The notes under the pieces are model-generated. The model worked only from the letters and a program-made list of their open reading frames with translations. It was not told where the DNA came from and did not search any database. A DNA stretch of 64,000 nt from Sphingomonas sp. CBMAI 2297. Lineage in GTDB: Bacteria; Pseudomonadota; Alphaproteobacteria; Sphingomonadales; Sphingomonadaceae. Every line of letters begins with the position of its first letter. The stretch's first letter is position 1. The DNA is taken from contig NZ_JAPDIR010000016.1 of NCBI RefSeq assembly GCF_029870595.1, forward strand, positions 44,149-108,148. Direction: 5' to 3'. Position numbers and translations under genes: made by a program. This document shows positions 18,856 to 26,867 of this stretch, piece after piece.

Positions 18856-20889
18856 TCAGCGCGCTATCGCCTTCGCTTCGGCACGAAACCTGTGGAGAAG
18901 TGGTTCGGTATAGCCATTTGGCTGCGCCAGCCCCTCGAAGATCAGCGCCCGCGCCGCCTGGAAGGCAAGGCTCGTCGCTTCGTTGCCCGCCATCGGCCGG
19001 TAGCGCGGGTCGCCGGCATTCTGCGCATCGACCTTTGCCGCCATCCGCCGGAGCGCGGCATCGATGTCGTCGGCGCTCGCCACGCCGTGGAGCAGCCAGT
19101 TGGCCAGGTGCTGCGAGGAGATGCGCAGCGTGGCGCGATCCTCCATCAGGCCGATGTCATGGATGTCGGGCACCTTGGAACAGCCGACGCCCTGGTCGAT
19201 CCAGCGGACGACATAGCCGAGGATGCCCTGGGCATTGTTGTCGAGCTCGCGCGCGATTTCCTCTTCCGACCAGTTGCGCCCCGGTGCCAGCGGCACGGCG
19301 AGCAACGGCGCCAGGCCGGGGATCGCCTCGCCGACGATCTCGCGCTGGCGGGCGAAGACGTCGACCTGGTGATAATGGAGCGCGTGCAGCGTCGCCGCGG
19401 TCGGGCTCGGCACCCAGGCGGTATTCGCGCCGCTCATCGGATGGGCGATCTTCTGCGCGAGCATGTCGGCCATCCGGTCGGGCGCCGCCCACATGCCCTT
19501 GCCGATCTGCGCCTTGCCCGAAAGGCCGCAGGCCAGGCCGATGCGGACGTTGCGGTCCTCATAGGCCTTGATCCATTCGGCGCCCTTCATCTCGCCCTTG
19601 GGCACCATCGGCCCGGCGCGCATGCCGGTATGGATCTCGTCGCCGGTACGATCGAGGAAGCCGGTGTTGATGAACACGATGCGGTCGCGCACCGCATGGA
19701 TGCACGCGGCGAGATTGGCCGAGGTCCGCCGCTCCTCGTCCATCACGCCGACCTTGATCGTGTGGCGGGGCAGCACGAGCAGGTCCTCGACCGCGTCGAA
19801 CAGCCGGTCGGTGAAGCCGCACTCCTCGGGGCCGTGCATCTTGGGCTTCACGATGTAGATCGAGCCGGTGCGGCTGTTGCGATACCGGCCCAGCCCGCGC
19901 AGGTCGTAGAGCGCGATGGTGCTTGTCAGGATCGCGTCGAGCACGCCTTCCGGCGCTTCGCCGCCCTCCGGCAGGCGCACCGCCGGCGTGGTCATCAGAT
20001 GCCCGACATTGCGGACGAAGAGCAGCGCGCGGCCGGGCAGCGGGCCGCGATCCGGAGCGAGGCGCCGAGTGAGCGCCTGGCCACCCTTGTCGAAGCGCTC
20101 CTCCAGATCGCCGCGCATCAGCCCCAGCCAATTGGCATAGGCCGCGACCTTGTCCTCGGCATCGACCGCCGCGATCGAATCCTCCAGGTCGACGATCGTG
20201 GTCAGCGCCGCCTCGAGCAGCACGTCGGCGATCCCCGCCGGATCGTCGCGCCCGATCGGATGCGCGCGATCCACGATCACTTCGATGTGCAGCCCATGGT
20301 GGCGGAACCGCCAGGGCCCGACCTGTTGCGCGGGATCCGCCAAGGTCGGCGGCCCGGCCAGCGTGGCCCAGCTGCCCTGCGCCAGCGGCACCGCCGCGTC
20401 GAGGAACGCCCTGGCACGGGCGATCACCTGCGCGCCACGCTCCGGATCATAGCCGCCGGGCTTCGCGGCGCCGGGCAGCGCATCGGTGCCATAGAGCGCA
20501 TCGTACAGGCTGCCCCAGCGCGCGTTGGCGGCGTTGAGCACGAAGCGGGCGTTGAGCGCGGGCACCACCAGCTGCGGCCCGGCCATATGGGCGATCTCGG
20601 CATCGACATTGCGCGTGCCGATCTCGAACGGCGCGGGCGGATCGACCAGATAGCCGATCTCGCGCAGGAACGCCGCGTCGCCGGCGCGCCCGGGCGCGGC
20701 GTCGATCGCCGCCTGCAACGCGTCCCGCTTCGCGAGCAGCGCACGATTCTCGGGCGCGAATCGCGCGAATATCTCGGCCACGCCCGCCCACCAGCCGGCC
20801 GCCTCGATGTCGAGCCCCGGCAGCACGCGTTCCTCGACGAAGCGCGCGAGCGGCTCGGCGACGGACAGGCCGGAACGAATGACGGTCAT
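18856..20889 (-). CDS. glcB: Malate synthase G
   Basis: Condenses glyoxylate with acetyl-CoA to malate (glyoxylate shunt). 677 residues, against about 720 for typical isoform G. The deficit maps to the segment between FLDAAVPLAQGSWATL and RHHGLHIEV (around residues 165-195), where other G enzymes carry a longer inserted loop. The active-site regions are intact: NSRTGSIYIVKPKMHGPEE with the glyoxylate arginine, DRTGDEIHTGMRAGPM with the metal ligands, and MEDRATLRISSQHLANWL with the catalytic aspartate. AGGAGG precedes the ATG. A MarR regulator gene ends 77 bases upstream in the same direction and could control it. Confidence 0.95.
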   Translation of the reverse strand: MTVIRSGLSVAEPLARFVEERVLPGLDIEAAGWWAGVAEIFARFAPENRALLAKRDALQAAIDAAPGRAGDAAFLREIGYLVDPPAPFEIGTRNVDAEIAHMAGPQLVVPALNARFVLNAANARWGSLYDALYGTDALPGAAKPGGYDPERGAQVIARARAFLDAAVPLAQGSWATLAGPPTLADPAQQVGPWRFRHHGLHIEVIVDRAHPIGRDDPAGIADVLLEAALTTIVDLEDSIAAVDAEDKVAAYANWLGLMRGDLEERFDKGGQALTRRLAPDRGPLPGRALLFVRNVGHLMTTPAVRLPEGGEAPEGVLDAILTSTIALYDLRGLGRYRNSRTGSIYIVKPKMHGPEECGFTDRLFDAVEDLLVLPRHTIKVGVMDEERRTSANLAACIHAVRDRIVFINTGFLDRTGDEIHTGMRAGPMVPKGEMKGAEWIKAYEDRNVRIGLACGLSGKAQIGKGMWAAPDRMADMLAQKIAHPMSGANTAWVPSPTAATLHALHYHQVDVFARQREIVGEAIPGLAPLLAVPLAPGRNWSEEEIARELDNNAQGILGYVVRWIDQGVGCSKVPDIHDIGLMEDRATLRISSQHLANWLLHGVASADDIDAALRRMAAKVDAQNAGDPRYRPMAGNEATSLAFQAARALIFEGLAQPNGYTEPLLHRFRAEAKAIAR

Positions 20890-20966
20890 GAAGAATCCTC
20901 CTGCGGCACGGTTTTGCGTTCGCCTGGGGAGGGCACGCCCCGCTTAGGCGATAGCCGGGTCCGGGA

Positions 20967-21416
20967 TCAAGGCCTGTCCTCGAGCGCTTCCACCGCGGCC
21001 TCGATCCGGTCCAGCATCCGCCGGAGCTGCAACCGCTCCTCGCGCGTGAAATCGGCGAAGACCCGGCGCTCCAGCTCGATCGCCTTGGGCGCGACTTCCT
21101 CGTACAATTCCCAGCCCGCCTTGCTGAGCGCCAGCAGGTGCGAGCGCTGGTCGCCCGGATTGCTCGCCCGGCTGATCAGCCCCCGTTCGGACAGCGCGAT
21201 CGCCGCGCGGCTCACCGTCACCTTGTCCATGCGCGTCCGGCCGCACAGCGCCTGCTGGCTCATCGCCCCGCCCTCGGCGAGAATGGAGACCAGGCGCCAT
21301 TCGGGAATCTTCAGTCCGAACAGCGCGCGATAGGCGCTCGCCACCGCATCCGACACCGCGTTGGAGGCGATCGACAGGCGATAGGGCAGGAAATCGTCGA
21401 GCTTCAGGGCCGTCAT
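20967..21416 (-). CDS. MarR family transcriptional regulator
   Basis: 149 residues starting at MTALKLDDFLPYRLS; an upstream in-frame start at 21458 would place the start inside a dyad and is less likely. The winged helix-turn-helix runs from EWRLVSILAEGGAMSQQAL through RTRMDKVTVSRAAIALSERGLI, with wing residues in SNPGDQRSHLLALSKAG; N- and C-terminal helices would form the dimer interface. A seven-base inverted repeat upstream (21448-21472) suggests autoregulation. Position ahead of glcB suggests control of malate synthase. Its ligand is unknown. Confidence 0.88.
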   Translation of the reverse strand: MTALKLDDFLPYRLSIASNAVSDAVASAYRALFGLKIPEWRLVSILAEGGAMSQQALCGRTRMDKVTVSRAAIALSERGLISRASNPGDQRSHLLALSKAGWELYEEVAPKAIELERRVFADFTREERLQLRRMLDRIEAAVEALEDRP

Positions 21417-21447
21417 TGCGTCACCCTGCGCAGCAATTCCGGCATGC

Positions 21448-21472
21448 GCAACTGACAACGTTGGACAGTTGC
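21448..21472. promoter_or_regulatory. Inverted repeat, probable MarR operator
   Basis: GCAACTG (21448-21454) and CAGTTGC (21466-21472) are perfect inverted arms 11 bases apart, beginning 32 bases before the MarR start codon. A second, smaller dyad TTGCA-ATTTC-TGCAA follows at 21469-21483. Both overlap a candidate plus-strand promoter, so one regulator could control both directions. Confidence 0.5.
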
Positions 21473-21489
21473 AATTTCTGCAATGATAT
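21461..21489 (+). promoter_or_regulatory. Candidate promoter of a small RNA
   Basis: TTGGAC (21461-21466) and TGATAT (21484-21489) are separated by 17 bases. An alternative pair is TTGCAA (21469-21474) and TTATCA (21492-21497), also 17 apart. Either would start a transcript near 21496-21504, ending at the intrinsic terminator at 21573-21600. Confidence 0.35.
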
Positions 21490-21496
21490 CGTTATC

Positions 21497-21600
21497 ACTT
21501 CGCACTTGCGATATTTCCCGCTGCGATGCACAAAGATCGGGCCTTTCAGGCATCCTCTCCTAAGACTTTCACGGCCGTCCTTCGGGGCGGCCTTTTTTTT
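21497..21600 (+). ncRNA. Candidate small RNA, about 100 nt
   Basis: A plus-strand stretch with a candidate promoter upstream and a textbook intrinsic terminator at its end, but no open frame worth calling and no plus-strand gene before it (the flanking genes are both on the minus strand). It contains CCTCTCC (21554-21560), complementary to ribosome-binding sites, as in many alphaproteobacterial trans-acting sRNAs. The 5' end is approximate. The alternative is that the terminator serves read-through from elsewhere. Confidence 0.45.
21573..21600 (+). terminator. Intrinsic terminator with UUCG loop
   Basis: GGCCGTCC (21573-21580) pairs with GGGCGGCC (21585-21592) around a TTCG tetraloop, followed by eight T (21593-21600). 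It is one of the clearest terminators in the window. It points along the plus strand, where no protein gene precedes it. Confidence 0.85.
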
Positions 21601-21632
21601 GGCATCGCGCCGCCTGCCCCGCAACCACGGGC

Positions 21633-21950
21633 TCAATTCGCCGGACGGCTCACTGTCCAGGCCGCCGTGAAATCCGGATCGATCACTTTCTCCCCCGTCT
21701 CGCGCAACCGGTAGATGCCCGGATCCGCCGGCGCGAAGGCATCGAGATCGGGCGGCAGCGCGAACAATTCGCCCCCGCGCGCACCTTCGAGGCGCAGCGT
21801 GATCCCGCCCGGCCCCACTTCCATCACCGTGCCGAAGACCTGCTCGCGCCGCTCTCCCTCCGCGCTGACGAAGGTCAGCCCGACCAGCACCGTCGCGCCG
21901 TCGAGCCTTGCGGCGGCGGCATGATCCCAGTCGGAGGATGCCTCGCTCAT
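21633..21950 (-). CDS. Conserved hypothetical protein
   Basis: 105 residues, no signal or membrane segment. The centre reads as a small beta barrel: ATVLVGLTFVSAEGERREQVFGTVMEVGPGGITLRLEG, followed by an acidic middle part and TGEKVIDPDFTAAW. The alternating strand pattern resembles an SH3/Sm-like or PilZ-like barrel, but I do not recognise the family. ATG at 21950 is chosen for a GGAG nine to ten bases upstream; a GTG at 21986 overlapping the aldehyde dehydrogenase stop would add 12 residues. It probably shares that gene's transcript. Confidence 0.7.
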   Translation of the reverse strand: MSEASSDWDHAAAARLDGATVLVGLTFVSAEGERREQVFGTVMEVGPGGITLRLEGARGGELFALPPDLDAFAPADPGIYRLRETGEKVIDPDFTAAWTVSRPAN

Positions 21951-21982
21951 GCGTGATTTTCTCCAATGGCCGGCGTCACCGC

Positions 21983-23398
21983 TCACCCCTTCATCTGCCG
22001 CCTGACCGTCGCCCGAGTCGCCTTGCCATAGGGCGGCCTCATGCCCGCCAGTCCGGCCACGTCGATCCGCGGCTGGCGGTACACCGCCTTGGCGTGGCTG
22101 AACGTCCGGAAGCCGATCTCGCCATGATAGGCGCCCATGCCCGAGGGGCCGATGCCGCCGAACGGCAGCTCCTCCTGGCTGACATGGAAGATCACGTCGT
22201 TCACGGTCACGCCGCCGGAGATCGTCCGGTCGAGCAGTTGGCGCCGCTCGGCCCGGTCGTTCCCGAAATAATAGAGCGCGAGCGGCCGGTCGCGCCGGTT
22301 CACTTCGCCGATCGCGTCCTCGATGCGCGCATAGCCGCGCACCGGCAGCACCGGCCCGAAAATCTCCTCCTGCATCACCATCATGTCGTCGGTGGGATTG
22401 CGGATGATGTGCAGCGGCAGCTTGCGGGCATTGGCGCCGGCAAAATCCTCGTCCGCCGGATTCACCGCGATCACCTCGGCCCCCTTGGCCCGGGCATCGT
22501 CGATCCAGCCGGTGAGGCGCTGATAGTGCCGGTCATTGATCACCGCGGTATAGTCCGGATTCGACAACAGCGTGGGATACATGCGCGAGGCGGCGGCGAC
22601 GAGGCCATCGACCACCGCGGCCTCCTGCTCCTCGGGCACCAGCACGTAATCGGGCGCGAGGCAGATCTGGCCGGCATTGAGCATCTTGCCCAGCGCCACC
22701 CGCTCGGCCGCCTGCGCGACATCCGCCGAGCGGCCCAGCACCACCGGCGACTTGCCGCCCAGCTCCAGCGTCACCGGGGTGAGATTGTCGGCGGCGGCAT
22801 GCAATATGTGGCGGGCGATGCCGGTCGCGCCGGTGAACAGCAGATGGTCGAACGGCATTTCGGCGAACGCCTTGCCCATCTCCGGCCCGCCGCCGACAAA
22901 GGCCAGCTCGGCGGGATCGAAATAGCGCTCCGCCAGCGCCGCCAGCAGCGCCGAGACCATCGGCGTATATTCGCTGGTCTTCACCATCGCCCGGTTGCCC
23001 GCCGCAAAGACGCCGGCGAGCGGGCTCATCACCAGCTGCACCGGGAAGTTCCACGGCGCGATGATCCCCACCACGCCCTTGGGCTGATATTCGATCCGCC
23101 CGCGCCCGCCGAGCAGCCCCAGCGGGAACAGCACCGGCTTGCGCGCGGGCCTCGACCAGCGCGCCACATGCTTCAGCGCATGCCGCAGCGGCGCTACCGA
23201 GGCCGCGATGTCGGTGATCATCGACTGGTCGCGGCTGCGATGGCCGAAATCCTCGCTCAGCGCGTCACAGAGCCCGTCGGCATTGTCGGAGATCATCGCG
23301 ATCGCCCGCTTCAGCCGGTCGCGCCGCGCATCCAGCGATACCGGCAGCTCGGCCATGAAGGCGGCGCGCTGGGCGTCGAGCAGGTCGCGCATGCTCAT
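21983..23398 (-). CDS. calB: Coniferyl aldehyde dehydrogenase
   Basis: NAD(P)-dependent aldehyde dehydrogenase, 471 residues, of the class III-like coniferyl aldehyde subfamily that makes ferulate from coniferaldehyde. Seen are PKGVVGIIAPWNFPVQL, FTGATGIARHIL (cofactor loop), ELGGKSPVV with the general-base Glu, and LNAGQICLAPDYVLVP with the catalytic Cys. EELPFGGIGPSGMGAYHGE is the usual C-terminal signature. The start overlaps the stop of the SIMPL gene by ATGA. No other lignin-monomer genes are in the window, so the natural substrate may be another aromatic or medium-chain aldehyde. Confidence 0.85.
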   Translation of the reverse strand: MSMRDLLDAQRAAFMAELPVSLDARRDRLKRAIAMISDNADGLCDALSEDFGHRSRDQSMITDIAASVAPLRHALKHVARWSRPARKPVLFPLGLLGGRGRIEYQPKGVVGIIAPWNFPVQLVMSPLAGVFAAGNRAMVKTSEYTPMVSALLAALAERYFDPAELAFVGGGPEMGKAFAEMPFDHLLFTGATGIARHILHAAADNLTPVTLELGGKSPVVLGRSADVAQAAERVALGKMLNAGQICLAPDYVLVPEEQEAAVVDGLVAAASRMYPTLLSNPDYTAVINDRHYQRLTGWIDDARAKGAEVIAVNPADEDFAGANARKLPLHIIRNPTDDMMVMQEEIFGPVLPVRGYARIEDAIGEVNRRDRPLALYYFGNDRAERRQLLDRTISGGVTVNDVIFHVSQEELPFGGIGPSGMGAYHGEIGFRTFSHAKAVYRQPRIDVAGLAGMRPPYGKATRATVRRQMKG

Positions 23399-24153
23399 CG
23401 CGCGATCTCATAGACCAGCACGAGCCGCGCCGTGGTGCTGATCGCCTGGGGAGTGATCGTCACCACCACCGGCTCGGGCACGATGGCCTTGTCCCGCGCG
23501 GCGGCGCCGGCAATTCTCTGCAATTGCTCGACCATATAGCCACCATTCTGATCGCTCACCCGCAGCAACCGCCCGAGCTTGCTGCCCGATGCGGCTGCGA
23601 TCGCCTGTGCCTGCTCCAGGCCGTTCACCACGGCGGCTGCCATCGCGCGCTGCCGCGCCCCACCCGGGTCGGTGGCGCGAAAGTTCGAAAGACGCACGTT
23701 GCTGGCCCCCGCCCTGCCGGCCAATCCCGCCAGCGTGCCCGAAAGCGCGACCGGACCGACATCGGCCGACGCGTCCATCGTCGCGACATAGCCCTGGATC
23801 GCGCACGCGCCGGTCGACAGGCGCGGTGCATCCTCGTCCTCGCCGGAGCCGCGGCAGTCGCGCCCGCGCACCTCGGTGATCGCGACATCTCCGGTCTCGA
23901 CCCGGAAGCTGGCCTTGTCCAGCGAGCCCATCGCGGCTTCCACCGCCTCCTTGCGCGCCACCAGCGCGCGCAGCGCGTCATCCGATCCCTTGCCTTCGCC
24001 GCGCAGCGTGAAGGAAATATGCGCGAGGCTCGGCGCATCCTCCACCGTGCCGACGCCAAGCACCTGGATCGTCGCCTCCATGGGCTTGTCCTGCGCCAGC
24101 GCCCCATTCGCAACGAGCACGCCCAGCGCGGCTCCCAGCATCAAGCTCCGCAT
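23395..24153 (-). CDS. SIMPL domain (DUF541) periplasmic protein
   Basis: 252 residues with signal peptide MRSLMLGAALGVLVANGALA. The mature part fits the SIMPL/DUF541 family: TIQVLGVGTVEDAPSLAHIS followed by alternating strands and helices, and a C-terminal ITPQAISTTARLVLVYEI strand. Two Cys residues in REVRGRDCRGSG and STGACAIQG could form a disulfide. The family includes oxidative-stress-related periplasmic proteins, but the molecular role is unsettled. Its stop overlaps the calB start, so it is first in a three-gene operon with calB and the 105-residue protein. Confidence 0.85.
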   Translation of the reverse strand: MRSLMLGAALGVLVANGALAQDKPMEATIQVLGVGTVEDAPSLAHISFTLRGEGKGSDDALRALVARKEAVEAAMGSLDKASFRVETGDVAITEVRGRDCRGSGEDEDAPRLSTGACAIQGYVATMDASADVGPVALSGTLAGLAGRAGASNVRLSNFRATDPGGARQRAMAAAVVNGLEQAQAIAAASGSKLGRLLRVSDQNGGYMVEQLQRIAGAAARDKAIVPEPVVVTITPQAISTTARLVLVYEIAR

Positions 24154-24183
24154 GCCGATTCCCCTGGCTGTCCGGAACGGAGC

Positions 24184-24951
24184 CTAACCCGGCATCGGCC
24201 CGATCGCCAAGCCGAGCCACACCGCGAACGCCGCCGCCGCCAGCATCACGCCAAAAGGCAACCGGTCGGTCCCGGTCACGCGCCGCCCGCCCAGCATCAG
24301 GCCCAGCACTCCCGCCAGCCCGATCAGGCAGGCGGCGAGCAGCACCAGCGGCAGGGCCTGCCAGCCGAGCCACAGCCCGATGCCGCCGAACAATTTGGGA
24401 TCTCCCCCGCCCAGCCCCTGCCGCCCGCGCAGCCGCCGATAGCTCCAGGCGACCAGCCACAGCACGCCGAAGCCGGCCGCCCCGCCGATCAGCCGCGCCT
24501 CGAGCGGCGGGCCGAGGCCGGCGAGCCCCGCCGCCAGCCCGGCCGCCGCCAGCAGCCCGGTCAGCCCATTGGGCAGCCACAGCGCCGCCACGTCGAGCGC
24601 CGCCAGCGCGAGCAGCAGCCAGCCGAACACCGCCCCCGCCGCCCCGGCCGGATCGGGCGAGGCGATCGCCGCCGCCACGCCGATCGCGCCGCCCAGCAGC
24701 TCGGTCAGGACATGGCTCATCCGGATCGGCGCGCCGCAGCCCCGGCAGCGGCCGCGCTGGAAGAGATAGCTCATCACCGGCACCAGCTCGCCCGCGCGCA
24801 GCCCCTTGCCGCAACTGTCGCATTCGGATCGGCCACGGCCCACCGCCCGCCCCTCGGGCCAGCGGATCGCCAGCGTCGCGATGAAGCTGCCGAAGACGAG
24901 CCCCAGCACGCCGAGCAGCACGCTCCAGCCCCAGACCGGATCAACCGTCAT
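24184..24951 (-). CDS. Prepilin peptidase (A24 family, type IV leader peptidase)
   Basis: Polytopic inner-membrane aspartic protease that cleaves, and often N-methylates, type IV prepilins or type II pseudopilins. 255 residues. The N-terminal domain has GSFIATLAIRWPEG and two zinc-type Cys pairs, CDSCGKG and CRGCGAP, as in bifunctional PilD/GspO. The active-site aspartates are in LAALDVAALWLPNGLT and GLGGGDPKLFGG. About seven membrane helices follow. No pilin or secretion genes are in the window, so PilD versus GspO cannot be decided. It sits 30 bases upstream of the SIMPL gene, same strand. Confidence 0.92.
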   Translation of the reverse strand: MTVDPVWGWSVLLGVLGLVFGSFIATLAIRWPEGRAVGRGRSECDSCGKGLRAGELVPVMSYLFQRGRCRGCGAPIRMSHVLTELLGGAIGVAAAIASPDPAGAAGAVFGWLLLALAALDVAALWLPNGLTGLLAAAGLAAGLAGLGPPLEARLIGGAAGFGVLWLVAWSYRRLRGRQGLGGGDPKLFGGIGLWLGWQALPLVLLAACLIGLAGVLGLMLGGRRVTGTDRLPFGVMLAAAAFAVWLGLAIGPMPG

Positions 24952-25016
24952 GCGTCAGCATCCGAGAATCTCGATCGGGTCCATGGTCCATCCCGTCATG
25001 CCGGGGCGCGCGGCTT

Positions 25017-25045
25017 TTGCAAACCGTCGCGCGCGATACTAGATG
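25017..25045 (+). promoter_or_regulatory. Candidate promoter of the thiolase gene
   Basis: TTGCAA (25017-25022) and TAGATG (25040-25045) are 17 bases apart, 26 bases before the thiolase ATG, in the divergent region between the prepilin peptidase and thiolase genes. It is a moderate match to the housekeeping consensus. Confidence 0.35.
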
Positions 25046-25071
25046 CGCCCCAACCAACGAGAGGATCCAAT

Positions 25072-26259
25072 ATGTCCGCCGACGACATCGTCATCGCCTC
25101 CTATGCCCGCACGCCGATGGGGAGCTTCCAGGGCGTGCTGGGCGAGGCAAGCGCCACCGATCTCGGCGCCGCCGCCGTCGGTGCCGCGGTGGAGCGCGCC
25201 GGCCTCAAGGGCGATGCGATCGAGCGAATCTACATGGGCTGCGTGCTTCCCGCCGGCCTGGGCCAGGCGCCGGCGCGCCAGGCGGCGCTCAAGGCGGGCC
25301 TGCCCAGCCATGTCGAGGCGACCACGGTGAACAAGATGTGCGGCTCGGGCATGCAGGCCGCGATCATGGCGGCCGAAGCGCTCGCCGCCGGCTCGGTCGA
25401 TCTGCTGGTCGCGGGCGGCATGGAGAGCATGACCAACGCGCCCTATCTCTCGCTGCGCCATCGCGCGGGCGCGCGCATCGGCCATGACCGGCTGATGGAC
25501 CATATGTATCTCGACGGGCTCGAGGACGCCTATGAACCCGGCAGGCTGATGGGCAGTTTCGCCGAGGAAGTCGCGCAGGAATATCAGTTCACCCGCGCCG
25601 CGCAGGACGATTTCGCCATCGCCTCGCTCGAGCGCGCCAAGGCCGCCCAGGCCAGCGGCGCTTTCGATCGCGAGATCGTGCCGGTCGAAGTGAAGACGCG
25701 CAAGGGCGCCGTCTCCGTCACGCTCGACGAGCAGCCCGCCAAGGGCGATCCCGCGAAGATCCCCACGCTCAAGCCCGCCTTCGCCAAGGACGGCACGATC
25801 ACCGCCGCCAACGCCTCCTCGATCTCGGACGGCGCGGCCGCGCTGGTGATGACGCGGCTCGGCGTGGCGGAGAAGCTCGGCCTGACCCCGGTCGCCCGCA
25901 TCGTCTCGCATGCCGCGCATGCCCATGCCCCGGCCCGCTTCACCACGGCGCCGGTCTTCGCGATGAAGAAGGCGCTCGCCAAGGCCGGCTGGGCGATCGG
26001 CGACGTCGACCTGTTCGAAGTGAACGAAGCCTTCGCCGCGGTCGCGATGATCGCGATGAAGGAGCTTGGGCTCGATCACGCCGCGCTCAACGTCAATGGC
26101 GGCGCCTGCGCGCTCGGCCATCCGATCGGCGCGAGCGGCGCGCGCGTGCTCGCCACCCTGCTCTCGGCGCTCGAGGCGCGCGGCGCCCGGCGCGGCCTGG
26201 CCTCGCTGTGCATTGGCGGGGGCGAGGCGACGGCGATGGCCGTCGAGCTGCTGGACTGA
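25072..26259 (+). CDS. Acetyl-CoA C-acetyltransferase (thiolase II)
   Basis: 395-residue thiolase, condensing two acetyl-CoA to acetoacetyl-CoA or running in reverse. The start is set by GAGAGGA just before the ATG. The nucleophilic Cys is in NKMCGSGMQAA; the second active-site set is NVNGGACALGHPIGASGAR (His) and the C-terminal CIGGGEATAMAVEL (Cys). The motif EVNEAFA is intact. In leucine breakdown acetoacetate ends as acetyl-CoA through a thiolase, so it may serve the liu genes; a role in polyhydroxyalkanoate synthesis (PhaA) is equally possible. Confidence 0.93.
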   Translation: MSADDIVIASYARTPMGSFQGVLGEASATDLGAAAVGAAVERAGLKGDAIERIYMGCVLPAGLGQAPARQAALKAGLPSHVEATTVNKMCGSGMQAAIMAAEALAAGSVDLLVAGGMESMTNAPYLSLRHRAGARIGHDRLMDHMYLDGLEDAYEPGRLMGSFAEEVAQEYQFTRAAQDDFAIASLERAKAAQASGAFDREIVPVEVKTRKGAVSVTLDEQPAKGDPAKIPTLKPAFAKDGTITAANASSISDGAAALVMTRLGVAEKLGLTPVARIVSHAAHAHAPARFTTAPVFAMKKALAKAGWAIGDVDLFEVNEAFAAVAMIAMKELGLDHAALNVNGGACALGHPIGASGARVLATLLSALEARGARRGLASLCIGGGEATAMAVELLD

Positions 26260-26303
26260 CCGCATGGCCGCCCCCCCTTCGCGGGGCGGCGAAGGAAGGA
26301 AAG

Positions 26304-26588
26304 ATGGTCTTCGACTTGCGCGGCGCGCTGCTGAAGAAGGGCGAGATCGAATCGGCGCGCCTCGACGATTTCGAGTTCCGCCTGCGGGCCCGGACGATGC
26401 GCCTGCTCGCGCCGCTGCTGGGCGTTGCGCCGGGAGAGCTGGTCGACCGGGTCGCGTCCGAGACCGACGCGGCGATCCTCGCCTCGCTCCCCGAGACCGC
26501 CCGCGCCTGGTTCGACCAGGCCCGCATCGAAGCGCGCCGCCAACTCGTCGAGGAACTGGGCGACCCGACGCCTCACCGGCCGGCTTGA
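26304..26588 (+). CDS. Small helical protein, unknown
   Basis: 94 residues beginning at an ATG preceded by AAGGAAGGA. It is hydrophilic and helix-rich with no signal peptide: FDLRGALLKKGEIESARLDDFEFRLRARTMRLLAPLLG, then ETDAAILASLPETARAWFDQARIEARRQLVEELG. It lies 44 bases after the thiolase gene and may be read with it. No family is recognised. Confidence 0.65.
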   Translation: MVFDLRGALLKKGEIESARLDDFEFRLRARTMRLLAPLLGVAPGELVDRVASETDAAILASLPETARAWFDQARIEARRQLVEELGDPTPHRPA

Positions 26589-26689
26589 GGCGGGAAGCCC
26601 CGCCCTCCCGAGAAAGCGGGAGTGAGGGTTTTGTTGCCTGAACCAGCGGCCTAGGTTGAGAACCCAAACAAGCCCTTGAAACCACACCC

Positions 26690-26853
26690 GTCATCCCCGC
26701 GAAGGCGGGGATCCAGGGTAGCAGGGGACGATCGAAGCGATCACGCGGGTGCTTGCCGGAAACGGCAAGGCGAGCCGCGCCGTCCTTGCCCTTGGCCCTG
26801 GATCCCCGCCTGCGCGGGGATGACGCTGGAGAAGCGGGGATGACGCTGGAGAA
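26690..26853. repeat. Inverted REP pair plus 20-bp tandem duplication
   Basis: A unit starting GTCATCCCCGC and ending GGGGATCCAGGG (26690-26718) is repeated in inverted orientation at 26796-26824, each with an internal CCCCGC/GCGGGG palindrome. The last part is duplicated in tandem: 26814-26833 and 26834-26853 are identical 20-mers. Related copies are at 50348-50378, 50516-50541 and 50611-50643. These look like dispersed REP/REPIN sequences. Confidence 0.75.
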
Positions 26854-26867
26854 TATGAGTCCTCAAC

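Noticed and set aside
26814..26853. CRISPR-like tandem repeat
   Set aside because: Only two adjacent copies, no spacers, no cas genes; better explained as REP slippage.
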